DNA of 64,000 nt from Flammeovirga pacifica (GTDB lineage: Bacteria; Bacteroidota; Bacteroidia; Cytophagales; Flammeovirgaceae), in contig NZ_JRYR02000001.1 of the NCBI RefSeq assembly GCF_000807855.2, positions 2,228,368 through 2,292,367 of the forward strand, given 5' to 3'. Numbering within the stretch: position 1 is the first letter of the stretch; each line of letters begins with the position of its first letter. Of the stretch, positions 55,383 to 64,000 are shown piece by piece. The notes beneath the pieces are model-generated. The model was given only the letters and a program-made list of their open reading frames with translations, did not search any database and was not told the DNA's origin. Position numbers and translations under genes: made by a program.

Positions 55383-56696
55383 ATGTCGACAGAACTAGGA
55401 GAATTTGTAGTTGAAGGTGGTCACCGCTTAAAAGGTGAAATTACTCCACAAGGAGCAAAAAATGAGGCACTTCAAATTTTATGTGCCGTACTCTTAACAG
55501 AAGAAAAAGTTACAATACATAATATTCCAAATATTATTGATGTCATGAAACTGATTGACATCTTAAAAGACTTTGGAGTAAAAGTAAAAAAACTGGCTGA
55601 AGGATCATTTGAGTTTATAGCAAAAGATGTAAACATCGATCACCTTCAAACAGAAGAATATTCACAAAAAGCGTCTAAACTTAGAGGATCTATCATGGTA
55701 TTAGGTCCACTATTAGCTCGTTTTGGTAAAGGAAAAATTCCTAAGCCAGGAGGAGACAAAATAGGTAGAAGAAGGTTAGACACTCACTTTTTAGGTTTTA
55801 AAACCTTAGGTGCCAAATTCGATTACACTAAAGATGGTTTCTTTAAAATTGATGCGACCGACCTTCATGGATCGTACATCTTATTAGATGAACCTTCTGT
55901 AACAGGTACTGCCAATGTGATCATGGGTGCAGTAATGGCAAAAGGAAAAACCACACTGTATAATGCCGCTTGTGAACCTTACATTCAACAATTATGTAAA
56001 ATGTTGAACCGTATGGGAGCTAATATTACAGGACATGGCTCTAATTTATTAACTATCGAAGGTGTTGATAGATTAGGAGGAACAACTCACACTATGCTTC
56101 CTGATATGATTGAGATTGGTAGTTTCATTGGTTTAGCGGCCATGACTCAATCAGAAATCACTATTAAAAATTGTCGTATTGATGAACTAGGACAGATTCC
56201 AACCGTGTTTAAACGATTGGGTATAGAAATGGAATTCAGAGGTGATGACATCTTTATTCCTGCTCAGGAAAGCTATCAATTAGATCGTTTTATTGATGGT
56301 TCTATTCTAACAGTAGCTGATGGACCTTGGCCATTGTTTACTCCAGACTTATTAAGTATTGTTCTGGTAACAGCAATCCAAGCAAAAGGTACTGTACTTG
56401 TTCACCAAAAAATGTTTGAAAGCCGTTTATTCTTTGTGGATAAACTTATTGATATGGGAGCTCAAATCATTTTAAATGATCCACACAGAGCAACTGTTAT
56501 TGGTATGAACAGACAATCACACCTTAAAGGTATTCGAATGAGTTCTCCTGATATTCGTGCAGGTGTTGCTCTTTTAATCGCAGCCTTATCGGCAGAAGGT
56601 ACTTCTGTCATCTCAAACATTGACCAAATCGATAGAGGTTACCAAGATATCGAAGGTCGTTTGAAAGCACTTGGTGCTAAAATAGAAAGACGCTAA
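55383..56696 (+). CDS. murA: UDP-N-acetylglucosamine 1-carboxyvinyltransferase MurA (Asp-type)
   Basis: 437 residues. MurA adds enolpyruvate to UDP-GlcNAc, the first committed step of peptidoglycan synthesis. Motifs: GAKNEALQILCAVLL, KLRGSIMVLGPLLARFG, GNATT-like VTGTANVIMGAV, TMLPDMIEIGSFIGLA and GIRMSSPDIRAGVALLIAALS. The loop that in E. coli holds Cys115 reads PGGDKIGRRRLD here, so the position is Asp125. Natural Asp forms are active but not alkylated by fosfomycin, which predicts intrinsic resistance at the target. glgX follows 77 bases later. Confidence 0.97.
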   Translation: MSTELGEFVVEGGHRLKGEITPQGAKNEALQILCAVLLTEEKVTIHNIPNIIDVMKLIDILKDFGVKVKKLAEGSFEFIAKDVNIDHLQTEEYSQKASKLRGSIMVLGPLLARFGKGKIPKPGGDKIGRRRLDTHFLGFKTLGAKFDYTKDGFFKIDATDLHGSYILLDEPSVTGTANVIMGAVMAKGKTTLYNAACEPYIQQLCKMLNRMGANITGHGSNLLTIEGVDRLGGTTHTMLPDMIEIGSFIGLAAMTQSEITIKNCRIDELGQIPTVFKRLGIEMEFRGDDIFIPAQESYQLDRFIDGSILTVADGPWPLFTPDLLSIVLVTAIQAKGTVLVHQKMFESRLFFVDKLIDMGAQIILNDPHRATVIGMNRQSHLKGIRMSSPDIRAGVALLIAALSAEGTSVISNIDQIDRGYQDIEGRLKALGAKIERR

Positions 56697-56773
56697 AAGG
56701 TTTTTACCTTTTCTAATATATGGAGAGTCGGCTATAGGCTCTCCATTTACTATCATAAATTACTTATTGTGCG

Positions 56774-58852
56774 ATGAGCATTAAACATTCAAAAGGAACA
56801 AGCTACCCGTTAGGTGCAACTGTTACCGAGAAAGGAACCAATTTTTGCATTTATTCTAAGGGAGCAACCGCTATTGAATTACTTCTATTTAATGACAAGG
56901 ATAGTCCAAGACCATTCCATGTGATTCGACTAAATCCGCAAACAAACAAAACATTTTATTATTGGCACGTTTTCGTAGAAGGTGTCGGTCATGGCCAAGT
57001 GTACGGCTATAGAGCATTCGGTGATTTTCTTCCGGAAAAAGGAGCATGGTTCGATGGTAGTAAAGTACTTGTCGATCCTTATGCAAAAGCCGTTTGCATG
57101 AACGATAACTATTCTCGTAAAGCTGCTATAAGACCTGGAGACAATTGTCTTCATGCCTTAAAAAGTATTGTTGTAGATGATAGAAAATACGATTGGGAAG
57201 ATGATAAACCTTTATCAAGACCATATTCTAAAACTATTATTTATGAAATGCATGTAGAAGGATTTACTAAAGATCCTTCCTCAGGTTTAAGTGATAAAAA
57301 ACGAGGTACCTATGCAGGTCTGATAGAAAAGATTCCTTATTTACAAGAATTGGGAATTACAGCTGTAGAATTACTTCCTATTTATCAATTCGACCCTTAC
57401 GATGCTCCTAAAGACCGCATCAATTATTGGGGTTACTCCCCTATTAACTTCTTTGCACCTCACTCTTTATATGCCATGGATCAGAAAGATCCTACAGCTC
57501 CCGTAAAAGAGTTTAAAGACATGGTGAAAGCTTTACACAAAGCAGGTATTGAAGTTATTTTGGATGTAGTATACAACCACACCACGGAAGTAAATCCAGA
57601 AGAAGGTCCGACCATTAACTTTAAAGGTTTAGATGCTTCTACTTACTATATATTAGATCGTCACAACGACTATAAATTTTTAGATTTCTCTGGTTGTGGC
57701 AACTCATTTAATGCCAATCATTCTATTGTTAGAAGAATGATCATGGACTCCTTAAGATATTGGGTCTCTGAAATGCACGTAGATGGTTTCCGTTTTGATC
57801 TTGCTTCTGTATTGTCGAGAGACGAATATGGTAACCCATCAGAAAACCCTCCTATCCTTTGGGAAATTGAATCTGATCCAATTTTAGCGGGTACAAAAAT
57901 GATTGCTGAGGCTTGGGATGCTGCTGGACTTTATCAAGTAGGTTCTTTTGTTGGTGATCGTTGGAGTGAATGGAACGGAGTTTATAGAGATGTACTTCGT
58001 CGTTTTGTAAAAGGTGATGATAAATTAGTAGGTGCATTCGCTGGATGTGTGGAAGGTTCTCATCATGTTTTCCAAAATCAAGAAGAAAGAGATCCGAACA
58101 GAAGTATCAACTTTGTGACTTGTCATGATGGCTTTACCATGAATGACTTGCTTTCTTATAATGAGAAGCACAATATCGCCAATGGCGAAGATAACAGAGA
58201 TGGTTCAAACGATAACTTTAGTTGGAATCATGGTCATGAAGGAACGACTGATCATTGGGAAATCGAACATTTGCGTAAAAAGCAAATGAAGAACTTCTTT
58301 ACTTTACTATTACTCTCACAGGGTACACCTATGATTTTAATGGGAGATGAAGTAAGAAGAACACAAAACGGAAATAACAATGCTTACTGTCAGAATAATG
58401 AATTAAGTTGGTTCAATTGGAACGATCCTTCTCAACATGAAGAAACATTACGTTTTGTAAAGAAGTTGATTCAATTCAATTTGAAGCATGAGGTATTTCA
58501 AACAGAACGTTTCTGGAGTTCTAAAGCAAGAGCAAGAAGACCAATTATTTCTTGGCATGGTGTAGAATTTGATTACCCAGATTGGAATGATAATTCCCAC
58601 GCTATTGCCTACATGCTGACTTCTCCTAACACAGGAGAACAACTATATGTAATGGTCAATACTTTTTGGGAGAAATTAGAATTTGAAATTCCTGAACCAA
58701 CAATCTATGCACAACATACAGAATGGAAATGCTTGATTGATACCAGTAAGGAATCTCCTGAAGATATATTTGAATATGAAGAAGCACCAATTGTAACAGC
58801 AGGTTCGAGAGAATTAAACCCTAGATCCGTAGTTGTTTTACAATCGTATTAA
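56774..58852 (+). CDS. glgX: Glycogen debranching enzyme GlgX (isoamylase type)
   Basis: 692 residues. A CBM48 N-terminal domain (PLGATVTEKGTNFCIYSKG) leads into a GH13 barrel with catalytic residues in VDGFRFDLAS (nucleophile D), MIAEAWDAAG (acid E) and FVTCHDGFTMND (third D). Also visible are GSNDNFSWNHGHEG and LGDEVRRTQNGNNNAYCQNN-type GlgX segments. It removes alpha-1,6 branches from phosphorylase-trimmed glycogen. Length is normal. It is preceded by murA on the same strand with no terminator between them, so read-through is possible. Confidence 0.96.
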   Translation: MSIKHSKGTSYPLGATVTEKGTNFCIYSKGATAIELLLFNDKDSPRPFHVIRLNPQTNKTFYYWHVFVEGVGHGQVYGYRAFGDFLPEKGAWFDGSKVLVDPYAKAVCMNDNYSRKAAIRPGDNCLHALKSIVVDDRKYDWEDDKPLSRPYSKTIIYEMHVEGFTKDPSSGLSDKKRGTYAGLIEKIPYLQELGITAVELLPIYQFDPYDAPKDRINYWGYSPINFFAPHSLYAMDQKDPTAPVKEFKDMVKALHKAGIEVILDVVYNHTTEVNPEEGPTINFKGLDASTYYILDRHNDYKFLDFSGCGNSFNANHSIVRRMIMDSLRYWVSEMHVDGFRFDLASVLSRDEYGNPSENPPILWEIESDPILAGTKMIAEAWDAAGLYQVGSFVGDRWSEWNGVYRDVLRRFVKGDDKLVGAFAGCVEGSHHVFQNQEERDPNRSINFVTCHDGFTMNDLLSYNEKHNIANGEDNRDGSNDNFSWNHGHEGTTDHWEIEHLRKKQMKNFFTLLLLSQGTPMILMGDEVRRTQNGNNNAYCQNNELSWFNWNDPSQHEETLRFVKKLIQFNLKHEVFQTERFWSSKARARRPIISWHGVEFDYPDWNDNSHAIAYMLTSPNTGEQLYVMVNTFWEKLEFEIPEPTIYAQHTEWKCLIDTSKESPEDIFEYEEAPIVTAGSRELNPRSVVVLQSY

Positions 58853-58865
58853 TTCAGCTTTAAAT

Positions 58866-58907
58866 AAAAAGAGCCTCAATTTCTCAGCAAATTGTGGCTC
58901 TTTTTTT
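58866..58907. terminator. Bidirectional terminator between glgX and the cupin gene
   Basis: AAAGAGCC-T-CAATTT / AAATTG-T-GGCTCTTT with loop CTCAGC, A run on the left and T7 on the right. It serves two convergent genes. Confidence 0.88.
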
Positions 58908-58917
58908 ATTGTTTTTA

Positions 58918-59259
58918 TTATTGATTGGCTACGGATTTCACTCTATCAGAAGTATCGTATTTCGTTAGAGTAAGTCGAATGATACTATTCTCTAATGCTT
59001 CCAAATTATGAGGTACACTACCATCTAATGCCAATAGATCACCTTTAGTTAAATGTAGAATTTCATTATTAACACCAAAGTCAACTTTCCCTTCTACCAA
59101 TTCTACTACTATAGGAAATTTTGTTTTGTGTTCTTTCATCACTGTACCTTGATGCATCGCTATTCTGATCTCTTTAGTAAAATCAGTCTCGAAAAGTACA
59201 TTAATTACTGGCTTTTGTGCATCGAATGCTACCTCTTTTAAAATTGAAGATGTTTTCAT
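58918..59259 (-). CDS. Small single-domain cupin
   Basis: 113 residues forming one cupin barrel. The first motif region reads MHQGTVMKEHKTKFPIVVEL, with a plausible His-Glu metal site; the second reads LTKGDLLALDGSVPHNLEAL, ending in a conserved His. These small cupins bind metals or small molecules and may be sugar isomerase- or dioxygenase-like. No activity can be assigned. The gene is cytosolic and monocistronic. Confidence 0.8.
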   Translation of the reverse strand: MKTSSILKEVAFDAQKPVINVLFETDFTKEIRIAMHQGTVMKEHKTKFPIVVELVEGKVDFGVNNEILHLTKGDLLALDGSVPHNLEALENSIIRLTLTKYDTSDRVKSVANQ

Positions 59260-59385
59260 GTTGAAAGTAATATTGGATAAACGATTGAATCAACTTACAA
59301 TCAAAGATTGAAGCGATTTATTATTTAGAATGATTCAAAATTACTGAATAACAAAGTAAAAACAAGTGATCACCATCACCAAATT

Positions 59386-60372
59386 TTATAATGTTTTAAT
59401 AAACTTATCAACTTCCGAAGCAAAAAATGAAGGTTCGTTCAACATCATAAAATGTCCAGAATGACTACATTCTACATCTGTTACTTTTGTAGCAGATAAA
59501 TAGTTTTTTAAGTCACTTTTTATTTTCTTGGACACACAATAATCATATTTCCCCCAAATCAATAAAACAGGTTTAGTAAAATTTTTCAAAGACGGATTAT
59601 TATTAGTCTGAACTATTTCTGGAAATAAAGATTGATTTGTTTTTATTCCTCTCTTTGTCATTTTTAATTTTTGGATATCAACATAATTAGCTGCATCCTG
59701 AATATTTGCCATAGCAGAATAAGACAAAATTAAAGCATTCTGCACATTAACCATTTTGAGTAGATGATTCCAATACTCAGCATTTTGATTTGCATCAATA
59801 TACCTTTTAGCTGCTGATGTTAAATCGTTATAGGCATATTCAAATAAATGAGTTCCATCACTTACTCCTGCTGCATCTATCCAGGCATCAATTTTCTTTC
59901 GATGTTCCTCAGAAAGTAAATAAGATGAAGTTAAAGTCCCCCCCCAGCTATGTCCAAATAAAACTATTTTTTTGTGAGGATAAATCGATTTCATAGTATC
60001 TATCACATGATCAAGATCAGATACATACTGATTTATAGAATAATATTTAGTATCATCTATTCCTTTCGATTCTCCAGCACCTCTTTGTTGCCAATAAGCT
60101 ACAATATATTTACCTTCTAAAAGCTGAAGTCCACTTTTACCATTATAATATTCACGGTACTCTTTCACATCACTTCCTGGCCCGCCATGCACAACAAGTA
60201 TTAGATAATCTGATGCTAAATCTCCATGTAAATAAACTGGCATTGTTTCATGGTTATTGGTCACATGAATTTTTTCATCAATATGTTGATGATTCCAACT
60301 TTCACCCCAACTATTTAATGAAGTAAAAAGTAAAAAATGTAGGAAAATTAGGTTTATTCTCGTTAAGCTCAT
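59386..60372 (-). CDS. Exported S33-type alpha/beta hydrolase (prolyl aminopeptidase-like)
   Basis: 328 residues with an N-terminal signal (LTRINLIFLHFLLFTSLNS). HGGPGSDVKEYREYYNG and WQQRGAGES are typical of proline iminopeptidases. The nucleophile elbow reads GHSWGGTLTS, with acid in IWGKYDYC and His in SHSGHFMML. It probably removes N-terminal residues from peptides in the periplasm, but family members vary in substrate. The codons for Trp-Gly-Gly at the elbow form a run of eight G on the coding strand (C8 at 59938-59945), rare in this AT-rich genome and prone to slippage. The frame is open as given. Confidence 0.85.
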   Translation of the reverse strand: MSLTRINLIFLHFLLFTSLNSWGESWNHQHIDEKIHVTNNHETMPVYLHGDLASDYLILVVHGGPGSDVKEYREYYNGKSGLQLLEGKYIVAYWQQRGAGESKGIDDTKYYSINQYVSDLDHVIDTMKSIYPHKKIVLFGHSWGGTLTSSYLLSEEHRKKIDAWIDAAGVSDGTHLFEYAYNDLTSAAKRYIDANQNAEYWNHLLKMVNVQNALILSYSAMANIQDAANYVDIQKLKMTKRGIKTNQSLFPEIVQTNNNPSLKNFTKPVLLIWGKYDYCVSKKIKSDLKNYLSATKVTDVECSHSGHFMMLNEPSFFASEVDKFIKTL

Positions 60373-60676
60373 TTTTATAATAGATTGTATAGATTGTGGA
60401 AAAATTCAATAATTCATAACTAAAAAACAAATTCATTAGATTATATTCATGAAATTGCCCTTACAATAAAAAATTTCGTTTAAATATTAATTCTAATTAT
60501 TTTTTATTCGATCAAACTATAGTGTCTGTTCGTTAATTTGAAGTAATAACATTGAACTGTGCGAACTAAAATTACCAAACAAATTGCAATAAAATTCTCG
60601 AAATTAAATTGGTCTGATATAGCAAAAAAAGAGGAAAAATAAACTGTTCATTTTTCCTCTTTTTGGTTTTCATCAA
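60373..60676. other. 304-bp gap between hydrolase and barrel-like genes
   Basis: AT-rich with no gene seen on either strand. The only structured element is the terminator at 60624-60664 for the minus-strand barrel gene. The left part must hold the hydrolase promoter; no strong box is visible. Confidence 0.6.
60624..60664 (-). terminator. Terminator after the barrel-like gene
   Basis: 14-bp stem AAAAAGAGGAAAAA / TTTTTCCTCTTTTT, reading into T7 on the minus strand. Confidence 0.85.
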
Positions 60677-61930
60677 TTAGTTTATTTGAAAGTTGACCAC
60701 AAAATAATTTCTATTTATAGTGGATTTCACAGCTGGCCAAGGAGAAGGCCCTCCATTACTTTCATATCTATACTCAAATCCTAATCTATAAAACCTGATG
60801 CCTAATCCTCCAATTAACCCAAGAGAATGAGATTTTGGATCTGCATCAATAAAAGCATCTTCTAATTCTGCAGGTCTATTTTCTAAATTATAACTTACCC
60901 AACGTTCTGTTTTAGAACTTGTCAAGAAAGAATTAGTTAAACCAAAATTGATAAAAAGCTTAGAATACTTAGATAAGTGAAATGTATATCTGGCCATATT
61001 TATCATTTGAAAGTAATTAAACTTCAACATAATATCATGAGTATAATGAGAAGAAGTGTATTGACCAGAATACTCTGAATCAATCAAACCAAATTCATTA
61101 TAAATAGACCATTTTTGATTTTTCACAGGTAAGATTACATCTAAAGAAATGGCTGGATAAAAAGAAGAAGATGTACTATAATTATCTACTTTGACTACTG
61201 GTTGAGCACTACCATCAAAATTAATAGAAGAAGATGTTTTCCCTAAAGTCACACCAAATTTCAATTTCATCTTTACAATATCAATTACTTCTGTCTCCCC
61301 TACTTCCTTTTGATAAATTTTAAATAATTTTTGTAATGATGTAATATGGTACTTTGTATTTTTTACCTCAGCAACTACTTTATCGTGTCCTCTAAAATAA
61401 TAAGCCAATTGTCCTAAATACACCTTATTGTATGCTTTTACATAACTAACAGAACTAGTTTTACTGATATCCTTTTTATACACCTTGTACTTTAGAAGAA
61501 CAGGTTGTCCCTTTTCTAAAATATAAAAATTAGATTTTGAGGTAGTTTTATATTGATATAAAGGCCTACTTCCACCAATAAGTTTTTGAACAAAAAGTTG
61601 TTCATTTTTGACATCCACTTCAGATTCATCTGACATATACTCTAAACTGCTTGTAACACTAATTTCATGATCAATAGCTTGTGACCATAATGTTAGTTCA
61701 CTACTAATAATTTCGTTAGTGTTTTGAGGGGTTAACACAGTTTCAGTTCCTTTATTAGAAATAAACTCTATTGATTGAGGTGTTTTAGGCCATCCTTTAT
61801 CAAGAATTTTCCCTGATAAAGTATCCATTTCATTCGTAATAATTTTGGCTTCTACCCACAAGTTTTGGGCATATATGTTTTGAATAGATACTACTAAAAG
61901 TACCAAAAAAAATTGGCTTAAGATTTTCAT
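60677..61930 (-). CDS. Predicted outer-membrane beta-barrel-like protein, unknown
   Basis: 417 residues. Signal peptide to about residue 21 (IQNIYAQ). The first 190 residues are a Ser/Lys-rich extracytoplasmic part. From about 225, alternating strands (KLKFGVTLGKTSSS, YPAISLDVILPV, YNEFGLIDSEYSG, SKLFINFGLTNSFL, LGIRFYRLGFEYRYES) end in NRNYFVVNFQIN, with aromatic residues as in outer-membrane barrels of the PorT/OMP_b-brl group. Function not recognised. It sits alone, with a terminator downstream and 239 bases to the endonuclease V gene. Confidence 0.72.
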   Translation of the reverse strand: MKILSQFFLVLLVVSIQNIYAQNLWVEAKIITNEMDTLSGKILDKGWPKTPQSIEFISNKGTETVLTPQNTNEIISSELTLWSQAIDHEISVTSSLEYMSDESEVDVKNEQLFVQKLIGGSRPLYQYKTTSKSNFYILEKGQPVLLKYKVYKKDISKTSSVSYVKAYNKVYLGQLAYYFRGHDKVVAEVKNTKYHITSLQKLFKIYQKEVGETEVIDIVKMKLKFGVTLGKTSSSINFDGSAQPVVKVDNYSTSSSFYPAISLDVILPVKNQKWSIYNEFGLIDSEYSGQYTSSHYTHDIMLKFNYFQMINMARYTFHLSKYSKLFINFGLTNSFLTSSKTERWVSYNLENRPAELEDAFIDADPKSHSLGLIGGLGIRFYRLGFEYRYESNGGPSPWPAVKSTINRNYFVVNFQIN

Positions 61931-62169
61931 TTACAATTAGGTTTGCTATCTGATTTCCATTAGACAGAAGAGCAGATATTTAGTTTGATTGAATAGATTT
62001 ACCCTGCAAATATTACCCTTTCTATAATATCTTTTAAACCAATAATAGTTAATGCTTATAATTCACTTTATTTATCGGAGATCTTTACCCATTTACTTGT
62101 AATAATTTTAGACAAATACCAATTATAAGGTTTTGTACCTGTCGTTCTTTTTGAGGTTAGTATTGAATA

Positions 62170-62862
62170 TTAATCTATTAAATCATACTCTCCTACCTCT
62201 CCTTTTGCTGCTAACCTCACTGCTTGATCTGCCCTTCGGATTGGTTCAAAAATGCGGTATTCGCCATGAAACTTTTTTATCCAGTGTATACTTGCATCTA
62301 GACTTATTAAATGGCCTGGCGATATATAAATAGGTTTCACTCCTTTATTTGATCTGAAAGCTACACCCACTACTTCATCATTTAGGAGTAAAGGAGCAAT
62401 ACTACCTTTTCCATTACCCAGTTCCATTTGGTGTGGTATCATGGGTTTCTTTGCCACACCAATAGTTGGGATATTAATTTTCAACCCTAGCCAACAAGCA
62501 ATTCCAAATTTTCTTGGATGAGCCAATCCATGTCCATCTAATATTACCAAAGCAGGAGTTAGTTTTAATCTTTTATTTAAAACCTGAAGGCATTCCAATA
62601 ATAAAGGACCTTCGTAATAAGCAAAATAACCTGACTGATAAGGCGTAGTTGGTAATTCATGAATAGTCACAAACGTATTAATCCATTCTCCTGTTTTTCC
62701 TCGCATAATATCACAGGATACAAAAGCACAATCCTCAGTGTAAGCCACATCCATACTACAGACAGCATCTTCATCTTTAAACTTTAGCTTAAATTCTCCA
62801 TCAGGAAATATTTTAACATGATTTGCTAACTCTTCCTGTTCTTTATCTCTTTCATCTTTCAT
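62170..62862 (-). CDS. nfi: Endonuclease V
   Basis: 230 residues. EndoV nicks DNA or RNA one base beyond deoxyinosine in deamination repair. Signatures: CSMDVAYTED (first catalytic Asp), TTPYQSGYFAYYEGPLLLE, VILDGHGLAHPRKFGIACWLG (core shown, with second Asp) and PTIGVAKKPM. The usual Arg-Pro-type YxPG is YQSG here, a mild variant. Length matches the family. The start at 62862 is the first ATG in frame. Confidence 0.93.
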   Translation of the reverse strand: MKDERDKEQEELANHVKIFPDGEFKLKFKDEDAVCSMDVAYTEDCAFVSCDIMRGKTGEWINTFVTIHELPTTPYQSGYFAYYEGPLLLECLQVLNKRLKLTPALVILDGHGLAHPRKFGIACWLGLKINIPTIGVAKKPMIPHQMELGNGKGSIAPLLLNDEVVGVAFRSNKGVKPIYISPGHLISLDASIHWIKKFHGEYRIFEPIRRADQAVRLAAKGEVGEYDLID

Positions 62863-63029
62863 TCCTTGAATTCCACTAAAGTATTATTAAAGTGATAACA
62901 AATATAGAAACCTTCCTAAAATATATAGAATTAATTGAAGTAAATATTCTTCCTTAACTATTATACAAGTATTCAAATGGGAGGGGTAAAAGTTGAAGTA
63001 TTTATGCATTTAAAGGGGGTAAATGTGTA

Positions 63030-63108
63030 ACAAATACATTTGTCTTTGTGCTTTAAATATAAAATGGGTTATTGCATTCATATTTAAAACATTCATTCAT
63101 ATTTGAAA
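63030..63108 (+). promoter_or_regulatory. Control region upstream of rhaT
   Basis: ACAAAT-AC-ATTTGT, a perfect dyad at 63030-63043, overlaps a TAnnTTTG box (TACATTTG at 63035-63042). Two direct copies of ATTCATATTT lie at about 63077-63086 and 63095-63104, just before the start codon. A repressor overlapping the promoter is plausible for a sugar transporter gene. Confidence 0.4.
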
Positions 63109-63114
63109 TACACA

Positions 63115-64000
63115 ATGCAGCAAAATCCAATAATAGGCACATTATTACATGCAGTAGGTGGCGTATCAGCTTCAACCTGTTACGTTCCTTTTCAGAAAGT
63201 GAAACAATGGAATTGGAACTCCTATTGGTTAGTTCAGGCTACATTTGCTTGGTTTATCTTCCCTTTAATAATAGGCTACATTACTGTACCAGATTTATGG
63301 GAGGTATTCTTAGAATCACCGTCTGAAGTCGTTTTCAATGCTTTTTTATTGGGTACTATTTATGGATTTGGCGGCATGTGTTTTGGATATGCCATTAAAG
63401 AAATTGGTTATTCACTTACCTATACTATCTCTATAGGTATTTCTGCCATTTTAGGAACCATTGTTCCGCTAATAATGCACGGGGAACTTATCTCAAAATT
63501 TCATGAACCCGGAGGTAACATCATTTACTTTGGAATGTTTGTTTCTCTTATTGGCATTAGCCTTTGTGGTGTTTCAGGATATAGAAAAGAAAAAGACCTT
63601 AAAGCTTTAAACTTAGAAACTACAGACCAACCTTCATTTAATATGAAGAAAGGTTTTATACTAACGCTTATCGCAGGTGTATTATCTGCAGTATTTGGTA
63701 TCTCTTTAGAAGTAGGTGCACCAATCGCAGAAATTGCAGGACAACACGGTGCAGGTTATTTTGAAGGTAATGCCAACCTTATGCTATCTACAATGGGTGC
63801 TTTTGCTACTAACCTTGTATGGTTTGTAGTAGTAGGTATCAAACAAAAAACACTGAAAGAAATAGTTGATGTTAAAGGATTAGGATCAAAAACAATAGGT
63901 AAAAACTTCTTTATGTCAATCGTAAGTGGAGCCTTATGGTATGGACAATTCTTCTTCTACAATATTGCTCATGTTAGAATGGGTGATTTCAAATTTGCAA
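63115..64000 (+). CDS. rhaT: L-rhamnose/H+ symporter RhaT (cut by window edge)
   Basis: ATG at 63115 opens a frame of 295 codons running off the end. Hydrophobic helices are spaced as in RhaT. Parallels with the E. coli protein include HAVGGVSASTCYVPFQKVKQW near the N-terminus (split here for length), GTIYGFGGMCFGYAIKEIG, FNMKKGFILTLIAGVLSAVF and GALWYGQFFFYNIAHVRMG. About 40 residues of the C-terminus should be missing. It would import rhamnose. Other rhamnose genes may lie beyond the edge; MFS sugar carriers and glycogen genes elsewhere in the window are unrelated. Confidence 0.9.
   Translation, partial: MQQNPIIGTLLHAVGGVSASTCYVPFQKVKQWNWNSYWLVQATFAWFIFPLIIGYITVPDLWEVFLESPSEVVFNAFLLGTIYGFGGMCFGYAIKEIGYSLTYTISIGISAILGTIVPLIMHGELISKFHEPGGNIIYFGMFVSLIGISLCGVSGYRKEKDLKALNLETTDQPSFNMKKGFILTLIAGVLSAVFGISLEVGAPIAEIAGQHGAGYFEGNANLMLSTMGAFATNLVWFVVVGIKQKTLKEIVDVKGLGSKTIGKNFFMSIVSGALWYGQFFFYNIAHVRMGDFKFA

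Noticed and set aside
1-64000. Search by eye for tRNA, rRNA, CRISPR arrays, insertion sequences and phage genes
   Set aside because: No cloverleaf with CCA-type ends, no repeat-spacer array, no transposase or integrase frame and no terminal inverted repeats with target duplications were found.

Overview
The window is about 34% GC by eye. It reads as chromosome from a marine-type Bacteroidota, most likely Cytophagales close to Flammeovirga. Supporting signs are a GldJ-like gliding lipoprotein, a secreted M43 protease with a type IX secretion (T9SS) sorting tail, an LruC-domain lipoprotein, a two-component-propeller sensor kinase, near-absence of Shine-Dalgarno sequences and TAnnTTTG-type promoter boxes. 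The genus is inferred from gene content, not proven. I found no rRNA, tRNA, CRISPR array, insertion sequence, phage gene or plasmid origin. Nearly everything is core or slowly varying chromosome.

Layout. 1-12.8 kb: edge of an LTA-synthase-like membrane sulfatase, mfd, a gldJ-like gene, tex, purine nucleoside phosphorylase, a tandem universal stress protein, an LruC lipoprotein, and the pyrH-frr pair on the minus strand. 12.9-20.4 kb: T9SS-exported M43 protease, a sugar-type MFS transporter, a periplasmic-propeller histidine kinase with its LuxR-type regulator separated by an unusually structured gap, and a 48-residue basic protein on the minus strand. 20.8-31.2 kb: viroplasmin-RNase H, PPK2, TPR protein, AddB-like nuclease, a short GT35 glucan phosphorylase-like protein, a small HExxH membrane protein, a TonB-C/MORN-like secreted protein and a cyclophilin. 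31.2-41.1 kb is the signalling core: a 1080-residue CHASE3-HAMP-GAF-PAS sensor with no kinase domain, thymidine kinase, then an apparent operon miaA - PAS histidine kinase - single-domain receiver (broken by an in-frame TAA) - REC-PAS-histidine kinase - REC-CRP transcription factor, closed by a strong terminator. 41.3-46.1 kb: recQ, then a zinc-ribbon lipoprotein, an SPFH-GYF protein and a DUF5763-like secreted protein. 46.2-53 kb (minus strand): M3 peptidase, CBS-nadK, alpha/beta hydrolase, and a DUF885-like membrane protein with a damaged zinc motif. 53-64 kb: isochorismate synthase, a secreted thioredoxin-like protein, murA (Asp variant), glgX, cupin, a secreted S33-type hydrolase with a G8 tract, an outer-membrane barrel-like protein, endonuclease V, and rhaT running off the edge.

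How they fit together. The glucan phosphorylase-like protein and GlgX point to glycogen turnover. The REC-CRP operon looks like a phosphorelay feeding one DNA-binding output. No single cassette stands out as an unmistakable new system. The best leads are the broken receiver in the miaA operon, the terminator-bearing gap between the propeller kinase and its regulator, the 48-residue basic protein, the GT35 enzyme lacking the PLP lysine, and the DUF885 paralogue lacking its zinc motif.
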